Made by a program: the position numbers and the translations under genes
Notes under the pieces: generated by a model
Seen by the model: only the letters and a program-made list of their open reading frames with translations
Databases searched by the model: none
What the model was told of the DNA's origin: nothing
NCBI GenBank assembly: GCA_007126855.1
Contig: SLAK01000096.1
Span: 1-13,467, forward strand
Direction of reading: 5' to 3'
DNA length: 13,467 nt
Source of the DNA: Dehalococcoidia bacterium
GTDB taxonomy: Bacteria; Chloroflexota; Dehalococcoidia; Tepidiformales; Tepidiformaceae
Shown: positions 7,349 through 13,467 of the stretch, piece by piece
Layout: the number at the start of each line of letters is the position of its first letter
Position numbering within the stretch: the first letter of the stretch is position 1

Positions 7349-10012
7349 ATGCCCACACCGCCACGCACCTCGAATGAGATACGCCAGGCCTTTGTCGACT
7401 TCTTTGTCGAACGGGGGCACGCGCATCTCGCCGCGTGGCCGCTGGTGCCCATCGGCGACCCCACCTCGCTCTTCACCAGCGCCGGCATGCAGCAGTTTCG
7501 CCCCGTCTTCACCGGCGAGCAGGAGCGCCCGGCGCCGCGCGCCACCACCGTGCAGCCCTGCTTCCGCACCACCGACATCGAAGAAGTCGGCGACCTCTCC
7601 CACCTCACCGCCTTCGAAATGCTCGGCAACTTCTCCTTTGGCGACTATTTCAAGAAGGAAGCCATCGGCTGGGCCTGGGAACTCCTCACGGAGATTTATC
7701 AAATCCCCCCCGAGCGCCTGCACATCACCATCTTTCTCGAAGACGAAGAAGCCTACGGGCACTGGCGCGACCTTGGCGTGCCGGATGAGCGCATCCACCG
7801 CTGCGATGAGGACAAGAACTACTGGTTCAGCTTCCCCAAAGATCAGTCCGGCGCCAGCGGCCCCTGCGGCCCCTGCAGCGAGATCTTCTACGACTACTTC
7901 CCCGAGCGTGGCCTCGAACCCGCAGACCCAGCCCACGATGACGAACGCTTCCTGGAAATCTGGAACCTCGTCTTCATGCAGCTCTACCAGCAGCCCGACG
8001 GCAAGCGCGTCGAACTTCCCGCGCAGAACATCGACACCGGCAGCGGACTCGAGCGCGTCGCCGCCGTCCAGCAAGGCAAGCGCTCCGTCTTCGAAACCGA
8101 CATCTTCCTCCCGATCCTGGAAGAAGCCGCCGCCGTCGCCGGCAAGGACTACCTTGGTGGGAAGCTCACCGACGACGAGGCCTACGCCATCCGAGCCATG
8201 GCCGAACATTGCCGCGCCGCCACCATGCTCATCGGCGACGGCGTTGTCCCGTCCAACGAAGGCCGTGGCTACGTCCTTCGCCGCATCATCCGCCGCGCAA
8301 TCTACTTCGCCCGCAAGATCGGCGTGCGAGAACCCTTCACCACGCGCGTCTCGGCCGCTGCAATCGAGAAGCTCAAGACCGGCTACCCGGCGCTCGAAGA
8401 GAACCGCGACTTCATCGCCCGCGCCCTTGGATCAGAAGAAGAACGCTTCCTCCGGACCATCAGCGCCGGCTCCCAGCGGCTCGATACCCTGCTTGAACGG
8501 CTGCGCGGGGAAGACGCCGTCGTTGTCCCCGGCGAAGAAGCCTTCACGCTCTACGACACCTTTGGCCTGCCCATCGAGCTGACTCGCGAAATTGCCGCCT
8601 CTGCCGGCTTTAGCGTCGACGAAGATGGCTTCGAGCGCGCCCTCGATGCTCAGCGCGTCCGCGCCCGGCAGGCAGGCCGCTTCCTCAAAGGCGAGGCCTC
8701 TGAAGTCATCCAGCAACTGGGCGAAGACCACTCCGCTTTCGTTGGCTACACCCACGTCGATACCGACTCCCACATCGTCGCCATAATCCGCGAGGGCCAG
8801 CTCGTGGACATGGCGACGCCCGGGACGGAGTGCGACGTCATCCTCGATGTCACGCCCTTCTACCCGGAAGGCGGCGGCCAGATTGGCGACCGCGGCGCCA
8901 TCCGCACCCCCAACGCCGTGGCCGAAGTGCTCGATACCCAGCCATCCGGCGGCGCCATCGTCCATCGCGTCCGCGTCGTCGAAGGCGAGCTACGCCCCAC
9001 CGAAAGCGCGACCGCCGTGGTCGACACGACCTTCCGTGAGGGCGCGATGCGCCACCACACGGCCACTCACATGCTCCACTCCGCGCTACGCGAGATCCTG
9101 GGCCCCCACGTAAAGCAGCAGGGCTCGCTGGTCACCCCCGGCAGGCTCCGCTTCGACTTCACCCACCTCGAACAGACGCCGCGCCCCGCGCTCCTGGAAG
9201 TGCAACACCTGGTCAACGACAAAGTCCGCCACGACCTGGAGGTCACCTGGCGCAACACCACCTTCCAGGAAGCAATGGCCGCCGGCGCGCTCGCTTTCTT
9301 TGGCGACAAATACGGCTCCGAAGTCCGCGTGGTTGAAATCCGTGATGTCGACAATACCTTCAGCGCCGAGCTCTGCGGCGGCACCCACGTCCATCACACC
9401 GGCCAGCTAGGGTTCATCCATATCGTCCGCGAATCGGCGGTGGCGGCCGGCACACGCCGTATCGAGGCGCTCAGCGGGAGCGCCGCCGAGGACTACCTGC
9501 TCGAACAACACGAACGCCTGCTCCGCCTGGCCGACCGGCTCTCGACCAGCCCGGCGGACATCGAAGAACGAATTGACTCCCTGCAGGCCGAGCTCGAACG
9601 CCTCCGCAAGCAGGAAGAACAGGTCCGCCGCCAGCAGGGCGCATCGCTCACCGCGCAGCTCCTCGAGGAGGCCACGCAGGTTGGGGACGCGAAGCTTGTC
9701 GTCGCGCGGCTCGACGGCGTCTCCGGCGATGTGCTCAAGGAGATCGCCGACACCCTGCGCCAGCGGCTGGGCACCGCGCTGGTCGTGCTCGTTGGCGTCG
9801 ATAGCGGCAAACCCGCCTTCCTGGTCGCCGCCACGCAGGATCTGGTCAAGAAAGGCGTGAACTCCGGCAACCTGGTCCGTGAAATCGCAAAAGCCGCCGG
9901 CGGTGGCGGTGGTGGACGCCCCGATATGGCGCAGGCGGGTGCCCGCGACACCAGCCGGCTGCAAGAAGCGCTTGATTATGCACGGAAGATAGCTGCTGAG
10001 GCACTGAGCTGA
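7349..10012 (+). CDS. alaS: Alanyl-tRNA synthetase
   Basis: Class II synthetase that charges tRNA-Ala and hydrolyses misacylated Ser/Gly-tRNA-Ala. It has 887 aa, full length. The aminoacylation domain shows FFVERGHAHL (18-27), the motif 2 region PCFRTTDIEEVG (70-81), FEMLGNFSFGDYFKK (89-103), IWNLVFMQ (204-211) and DTGSGLERV (229-237, where Ser replaces the Met I expect). The editing domain has the zinc/catalytic set H570 and H574 in HHTATHMLH (569-577), plus C676 and H680 in CGGTH. A coiled-coil stretch (about 735-775) leads to the C-Ala domain with GGGGGGRPDMAQAGA (851-865). The CFRTTDIEEVG form lacks the GGKHND insert of E. coli and resembles actinobacterial and Chloroflexota enzymes, from memory. 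It is the first gene of the right block; the next gene follows 45 nt later. Confidence 0.98.
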   Translation: MPTPPRTSNEIRQAFVDFFVERGHAHLAAWPLVPIGDPTSLFTSAGMQQFRPVFTGEQERPAPRATTVQPCFRTTDIEEVGDLSHLTAFEMLGNFSFGDYFKKEAIGWAWELLTEIYQIPPERLHITIFLEDEEAYGHWRDLGVPDERIHRCDEDKNYWFSFPKDQSGASGPCGPCSEIFYDYFPERGLEPADPAHDDERFLEIWNLVFMQLYQQPDGKRVELPAQNIDTGSGLERVAAVQQGKRSVFETDIFLPILEEAAAVAGKDYLGGKLTDDEAYAIRAMAEHCRAATMLIGDGVVPSNEGRGYVLRRIIRRAIYFARKIGVREPFTTRVSAAAIEKLKTGYPALEENRDFIARALGSEEERFLRTISAGSQRLDTLLERLRGEDAVVVPGEEAFTLYDTFGLPIELTREIAASAGFSVDEDGFERALDAQRVRARQAGRFLKGEASEVIQQLGEDHSAFVGYTHVDTDSHIVAIIREGQLVDMATPGTECDVILDVTPFYPEGGGQIGDRGAIRTPNAVAEVLDTQPSGGAIVHRVRVVEGELRPTESATAVVDTTFREGAMRHHTATHMLHSALREILGPHVKQQGSLVTPGRLRFDFTHLEQTPRPALLEVQHLVNDKVRHDLEVTWRNTTFQEAMAAGALAFFGDKYGSEVRVVEIRDVDNTFSAELCGGTHVHHTGQLGFIHIVRESAVAAGTRRIEALSGSAAEDYLLEQHERLLRLADRLSTSPADIEERIDSLQAELERLRKQEEQVRRQQGASLTAQLLEEATQVGDAKLVVARLDGVSGDVLKEIADTLRQRLGTALVVLVGVDSGKPAFLVAATQDLVKKGVNSGNLVREIAKAAGGGGGGRPDMAQAGARDTSRLQEALDYARKIAAEALS

Positions 10013-10043
10013 ACGCTATAGTGGTTGGGCGGCGGGGCTACAC

Positions 10044-10048
10044 AAGGG
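10044..10048 (+). promoter_or_regulatory. Ribosome binding site of the Baseplate_J-like gene
   Basis: AAGGG lies 9 nt before the ATG at 10058 and favours this start over the in-frame TTG at 10025. A TATAGT at 10017-10022, just after the alaS stop, could be a -10 element, but it has no recognisable -35 partner. Confidence 0.5.
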
Positions 10049-10057
10049 TGTCCTCAT

Positions 10058-11638
10058 ATGACTAATCCATCCGGGCCGGCTGACGGAGAAGAGCAGGCTC
10101 ATGAAGACGGACAAGCCACCGATCAGGAGGGCGATTCCGGGGAAAGTTACGCAAGCGTAGTCCACGTGGACCGCCACGAGGACATCGCCTCCATCTGTGG
10201 CCGGATAGACACAGCACCGTCCTACGCGGTCGTCATCCATGCGCCCGGCGGAAATCGCGCGCTCAGCCGCGAGCTCGGCATGCGCCGCGTACTCCGCCAC
10301 GCCGAAGAAACCGGTAAAGCCATTGCCTTCGCCACCAGCAGCCCGGCGCTCTCTTCGCGCGCCCGCTCCCTGGGCATCCCCGTCGCCCGCAAACCCGAAT
10401 ATGTCCGCTGGGACGCCGGTGGCCGCGTGGTTCTCGGCCTGGGTGGCAAGAGTGTCGCCATCCCTGCTTTCGGCCGTCTCCTGCAGGTGCTCGTCATCCT
10501 GGGCATCGCCGCCGGCTTCGTAGCGTTCGTCGGCGCCATGGGGCCCGCGGCAACCGTCACCGCCTACCCCCCGTCGGAGACGCTCGAGCAGGTCGTCAGG
10601 CTTGCAGCCAACGAAGGATTCGACGAGCTCGACCTGGACAACATGCGCGTGCCCGCCGTCGAAGTCGTGTCGTCGCGCGTCGTCACGGTCGTTATCCCGA
10701 CCACGGGATCCACCATGGTGGGCACCGCGCCTGCCACGGTGACCGTCACTGTCACCAACCCCACCGGCGACGAAGTCACCGTGCCCTCCGGCGCCGTCGT
10801 CGTCGCTGAGCTCGACAATGGCACCGTCGAATTCGGGCTGGAGGAGGAAGTCACCCTTGCCCCCGATGCCAGCGCGCCGGTGACGGCTACCGCGCTCACG
10901 CCTGGCTCGCAGGGCAATGTCCCGGCCGGCTCAATCGGCGGCTTCTCCGATTCACGCTTCGAAGACCTCGCCGCAACCAACGAAGAGGCGGCCGAAGGTG
11001 GCGAAGACGAGTCGCGCCCCGCTGTCGACCAGGAAGACATCGTTACCCTGCGCGACACCGCAGCCCTGCTCGAAACGGCCCAGGCAATTAAGCAGACCAT
11101 CGTCGACGACCGCCCACGCGATGCTATCTTCATCGACACCGCAGCCGTCGAGGTCGAACGCGGCGACCCTTCCGATGTCCCCGGCACACCGGCGGATATC
11201 GTGAGCATGGACGTCCGCGTCACCGTCTCCGCGCTGGCGATCCCCGAGTCCGTCCTCAACGAGGTCGCCCGCGAACTCCTCGCACCCGAGGACGGCTCCG
11301 GCGAGTTCATCACCGGCACCGTGTCCGCGGCCGAAACAGGCTCGCGCCAGGTCGACGCGGTGACCGGCACCATCACGGCCGAGTTCCGCCTTCGCGGGGA
11401 GTTCGCTCGGGGTGTCACCTCCGCCGAAATTGAAGATGCGGTCAAAGGCGTGTCACCCGGCGATGTGCCGTCCATTCTCCAGAGTCGCTATGGTATTGAT
11501 AATGCGGAAGTTGAACTGACGCCCGGCTGGGCGCCCCGGCTTCCGCGCTTCGGTTTCCGGATCGACGTCGAGATGAGCGCACCGCCCTCCGCCGACGCAG
11601 CGCCGGAAGTCACGACCACCATTGCGACTGGAGAGTAG
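10058..11638 (+). CDS. Membrane-anchored Baseplate_J-like protein, function unknown
   Basis: A 526-aa protein of unknown role. An acidic, disordered-looking N-terminus (about 1-30) is followed by an apparent alpha/beta domain (about 32-118, strands SVVHV, YAVVIHAP, AIAFATSS and IPVARKP alternating with helices), which should lie in the cytoplasm. One membrane segment, about 141-161 (LLQVLVILGIAAGFVAFVGA), leads to a large outer part. There, TGDEVTVPSGAVVVAE (236-251) to TPGSQGNVPAGSIG (281-294) resembles the phage Baseplate_J/gp47 beta domain. After a long acidic linker (302-327) a second beta-rich region ends with GWAPRLPRFGFRIDVEM. This architecture recalls proteins annotated baseplate J/gp47 family in Chloroflexota and relatives; that match is from memory. 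No phage tail genes lie nearby. It stands between alaS and ruvX-mltG-aroE on one strand, so it is likely co-transcribed. An envelope role is only a guess. Confidence 0.7.
   Translation: MTNPSGPADGEEQAHEDGQATDQEGDSGESYASVVHVDRHEDIASICGRIDTAPSYAVVIHAPGGNRALSRELGMRRVLRHAEETGKAIAFATSSPALSSRARSLGIPVARKPEYVRWDAGGRVVLGLGGKSVAIPAFGRLLQVLVILGIAAGFVAFVGAMGPAATVTAYPPSETLEQVVRLAANEGFDELDLDNMRVPAVEVVSSRVVTVVIPTTGSTMVGTAPATVTVTVTNPTGDEVTVPSGAVVVAELDNGTVEFGLEEEVTLAPDASAPVTATALTPGSQGNVPAGSIGGFSDSRFEDLAATNEEAAEGGEDESRPAVDQEDIVTLRDTAALLETAQAIKQTIVDDRPRDAIFIDTAAVEVERGDPSDVPGTPADIVSMDVRVTVSALAIPESVLNEVARELLAPEDGSGEFITGTVSAAETGSRQVDAVTGTITAEFRLRGEFARGVTSAEIEDAVKGVSPGDVPSILQSRYGIDNAEVELTPGWAPRLPRFGFRIDVEMSAPPSADAAPEVTTTIATGE
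11630..11635 (+). promoter_or_regulatory. Ribosome binding site deciding the ruvX start
   Basis: GGAGAG lies across the end of the upstream gene, 8 nt before CTG 11644. Its position supports CTG 11644 as the ruvX start, because no ATG, GTG or TTG exists in frame upstream of the conserved IDYG motif. Confidence 0.5.
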
Positions 11639-11643
11639 CCGCC

Positions 11644-12072
11644 CTGGAGCAGCGCCCCCGACGGTACCTGGCGATTGACTATGGCGAGCGCCGCGTAGGC
11701 ATCGCGCTCAGCGATGAGCTCGGCCTCTATGCTCATCCGCGCCCCGCGATTATCGGCGCGGATCGCGACACGCTGGCCGCGCGGCTGGCGGAGATCGTCC
11801 GCCAGGAAGAAGTCGACGAGGTCGTGGTCGGTGTTCCAGTCCCCCTGGGCGGCGGCGAATCATCGCAGACGGCGGAAGTCCGCGAATTCGCCCGTCAGCT
11901 TCGCCAGGCCCTCGACGTGCCGGTTGTCGAGGCTGATGAACGGCTGTCATCCCACCAGGCCGCCGCAGCCCTCCGTGGCCGCGAACGCAAACGTACCGGC
12001 CAGCGCGACTCGGCGGCTGCGGCGATTGTGCTCCAGTCCATCCTGGATGCCCGCAGGGGGCCGGCATCATGA
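11644..12072 (+). CDS. ruvX: RuvX/YqgF RNase H-fold nuclease (putative Holliday junction resolvase)
   Basis: Small cytoplasmic nuclease of the RuvC/RNase H fold, assigned to Holliday junction resolution or pre-16S rRNA 5' end maturation. From CTG 11644 it has 142 aa, normal for the family. It shows YLAIDYGERRVGIALSDE (8-25, catalytic Asp12), EVVVGVPVPLGGGESSQTAEVREFA (59-83, the conserved VGxP strand and loop), EADERLSSHQA (96-106) and RDSAAAAIVLQ (121-131, last acidic residue Asp122). In this frame a TGA lies at 11512-11514, and between it and the IDYG motif there is no ATG, GTG or TTG; CTG 11644 with GGAGAG upstream gives the expected N-terminus (CTG 11668 is a shorter option). Later GTGs such as 11824 would remove the first catalytic strand. 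The gene starts 5 nt after the upstream stop and overlaps mltG by ATGA. Confidence 0.9.
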   Translation: MEQRPRRYLAIDYGERRVGIALSDELGLYAHPRPAIIGADRDTLAARLAEIVRQEEVDEVVVGVPVPLGGGESSQTAEVREFARQLRQALDVPVVEADERLSSHQAAAALRGRERKRTGQRDSAAAAIVLQSILDARRGPAS

Positions 12073-13178
12073 CCCTGGGCGCCTACCGCTTGCTTTGCGC
12101 CGTCGCTGTTGTGTTCACGGCCGCGCTATTCATCCTCGCAGCGGCCTTCGTCGCGGCCACCCCCGGCGCGATCCTCGGGTCGAGCCCGCCCGCCACTCCC
12201 GTGCCTGACGAAGAATCGCAGGAGGTGGAGTTCATCGTCGATGCGGGCGCCAGCGCCGGGGAGATTGGCGCCGAGCTTGAAGAGCTCGGCGTTGTCCGCT
12301 CGGGACGCCAGTTCCAGGCTCTGGTGCGCCTCATGGGCGTTGAGAACAGCCTCAACCAGGGCAGCTATACCCTGCGTACCGGCATGTCCGCGCCGGCTGC
12401 TGTCCGCATGCTCATCGTCCCGGATGCCGTGCCGGTCATCCAGGTCACCTTCCCCGAAGGCATTCGCATCGAAGAGATGGCCCTCATCGCCCAGGATGCT
12501 GGTTTCGGGCACCGTTCCGAATTCCTGGAGGCGGCGGAAGACGCTGAACTTCCGCCCGATTTTGCTCAGCACCTCCCGCCGGCCGATGAGCTGCCGGAGG
12601 GTCAGCGCCTCCAGGGCTACCTCTTCCCCGATACCTACATCCTCCCCGAAAACTCGACGATGGAAGAGCTCGTCGACCTCATGATCCGCACGATGGAGCG
12701 CCGCTTCACACCGGAACTGCGGGAAGCCGCGGCGGCCCGGGGGCTCAACACCCACGAAGCGCTTACCCTGGCGTCCATTGTCGAACGCGAAGCCGTCGTC
12801 GCCGAGGAACGGCCGCTCATGGCCGGCGTCTTCTACAACCGCCTCGACGCCGAAGACCTGCTCGGCGCCGACCCCACAACCCAGTTCGCTGTCGCCCTCG
12901 ACTCGGAAAGCGTCCGGCAATATGGCTACTGGAAGCAGGAACTCACCATCGAGGACCTGGAACACCCCAGCCCCTACAACACCCGGGCCAACCCTGGTCT
13001 CCCGCCCGGCCCTATCGCCAACCCCGGCCTGGCCTCCATCGAAGCCGTCGCCAACCCGATCGACACCGATTACTACTACTTCGTCGCCGACGCCGTCGCC
13101 GGCGACGGCTCGCACCGCTTCGCCGTCACCGAGGCCGAGCACCAGGCCAACATCGCGCTCTACGGATCGGCCGAATGA
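12069..13178 (+). CDS. mltG: Endolytic murein transglycosylase MltG (YceG-like)
   Basis: Inner-membrane lytic transglycosylase that cleaves nascent peptidoglycan strands and is thought to end glycan chain elongation. It has 369 aa. A membrane anchor lies at about 8-30, followed by a Pro-rich linker (39-47). A LysM-like N-terminal subdomain (about 52-118, FIVDAGASAGEIGAELEELG) precedes the catalytic YceG domain: VTFPEGIRIEEMA (126-138), LQGYLFPDTYILP (181-193), LTLASIVEREA (232-242, catalytic Glu239, matching E218 of E. coli), GVFYNRL (253-259), SPYNTRANPGLPPGPIANPG (301-320) and YYYFVA (325-330). The start is ATG 12069 with AGGGGG (12055-12060) 8 nt upstream. It overlaps ruvX and aroE by ATGA at each end. 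The set is complete, with no odd residue seen. Confidence 0.96.
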   Translation: MTLGAYRLLCAVAVVFTAALFILAAAFVAATPGAILGSSPPATPVPDEESQEVEFIVDAGASAGEIGAELEELGVVRSGRQFQALVRLMGVENSLNQGSYTLRTGMSAPAAVRMLIVPDAVPVIQVTFPEGIRIEEMALIAQDAGFGHRSEFLEAAEDAELPPDFAQHLPPADELPEGQRLQGYLFPDTYILPENSTMEELVDLMIRTMERRFTPELREAAAARGLNTHEALTLASIVEREAVVAEERPLMAGVFYNRLDAEDLLGADPTTQFAVALDSESVRQYGYWKQELTIEDLEHPSPYNTRANPGLPPGPIANPGLASIEAVANPIDTDYYYFVADAVAGDGSHRFAVTEAEHQANIALYGSAE

Positions 13179-13467
13179 CCAGAGTCCTTGGAATCATCGG
13201 CCACCCCGTCGCTCATTCCCTGTCGCCCGTGTTCCAGGGCGCGGCCCTCCGACACTGTGGCCTCGACGTCCGCTACGAAGCCTGGGACACGACGCTCGAT
13301 GACCTTCCCGCGCGCGTCGAAGCCCTCCGCGACCCTGCTGTACTCGGCGCCAACGTGACCATCCCCCACAAGGAAGCGGTCATCCCCCTGCTCGACGAAC
13401 TCGGTGGCCAGAGCGCGCTGGTCGGCGCAGTGAACACTATTCTGAACCGCGAAGGCCGCCTCTTCGG
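13175..13467 (+). CDS. aroE: Shikimate dehydrogenase, N-terminal part (3' end beyond window)
   Basis: Reduces 3-dehydroshikimate to shikimate with NADPH in the pathway to aromatic amino acids. The 97 visible residues cover the substrate-binding domain: GIIGHPVAHSLSPVFQGAAL (6-25, with Ser15 and Ser17 for shikimate binding), LGANVTIPHKEAV (57-69, catalytic Lys66) and VGAVNTI (83-89, Asn87). The catalytic Asp further on and the NADP-binding domain are beyond the right edge. The start is ATG 13175, which overlaps the mltG stop by ATGA; no strong Shine-Dalgarno is visible, which fits reinitiation after mltG. A quinate/shikimate dehydrogenase variant cannot be excluded from this part. Confidence 0.93.
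   Translation, partial: MTRVLGIIGHPVAHSLSPVFQGAALRHCGLDVRYEAWDTTLDDLPARVEALRDPAVLGANVTIPHKEAVIPLLDELGGQSALVGAVNTILNREGRLF

Noticed and set aside
7259..8209. Minus-strand open frame of 316 codons opposite the alaS start
   Set aside because: Mirror frame of AlaS codons (Gly, Val, Asp and Glu-rich) with no domain; it would also occupy the alaS ribosome binding site region.
6639..8582. Long plus-strand open frame of 647 codons across glmU, the divergent spacer and alaS
   Set aside because: It runs antisense to glmU and out of frame over alaS, is very rich in Ser, Pro, Arg and Ala as expected of shifted GC-rich codons, and has no recognisable domain, while both genes it covers are certain.
10058..11638. 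Prophage or contractile-injection remnant suggested by the Baseplate_J-like domain
   Set aside because: The protein has a membrane anchor and cytoplasmic domain, the neighbours are all housekeeping genes, and no other tail gene is present.

Overview
The window is GC-rich and almost entirely coding. It holds nine protein genes, two of them cut by the window edges, in two divergent blocks. The gene set is core housekeeping. The layout (dprA-topA-xer on one strand; alaS, a membrane Baseplate_J-like protein, ruvX, mltG and aroE on the other) and the style of the proteins suggest the chromosome of a bacterium of the Chloroflexota type. The main clues are the AlaS motif 2 region of the CFRTTDIEEVG form and the membrane-anchored Baseplate_J-like protein. 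This placement is inferred from remembered family features, not from a search.

Left block, minus strand, read from 7154 down to 1: glmU (UDP-GlcNAc synthesis), a CNNM/CBS/CorC-type membrane protein, dprA (ssDNA/RecA loading during natural transformation), topA (topoisomerase I) and a tyrosine recombinase of the XerC/XerD type that runs off the left edge. The first three are packed like an operon: glmU and the CNNM gene are 1 nt apart, and the CNNM gene and dprA overlap by 4 nt (GTGA). Spacers of 88 and 134 nt, both with small dyads, precede topA and xer.

The 194-nt stretch 7155-7348 separates the two blocks and must hold control signals for both directions. One sigma70-like promoter facing alaS can be proposed in it, along with several small inverted repeats.

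Right block, plus strand: alaS (alanyl-tRNA synthetase), a 526-aa single-pass membrane protein with a Baseplate_J-like outer part, ruvX/yqgF (Holliday-junction resolvase-like nuclease, which appears to start at CTG), mltG (endolytic transglycosylase) and the 5' part of aroE (shikimate dehydrogenase). ruvX/mltG and mltG/aroE each overlap by ATGA, so translational coupling is likely.

No mobile element, CRISPR array, tRNA or rRNA was seen. The least understood gene is the Baseplate_J-like membrane protein. The other points of note are the missing standard start codon of ruvX and unusual residues at two substrate or metal positions of GlmU. I did not find a convincing new multi-gene system.
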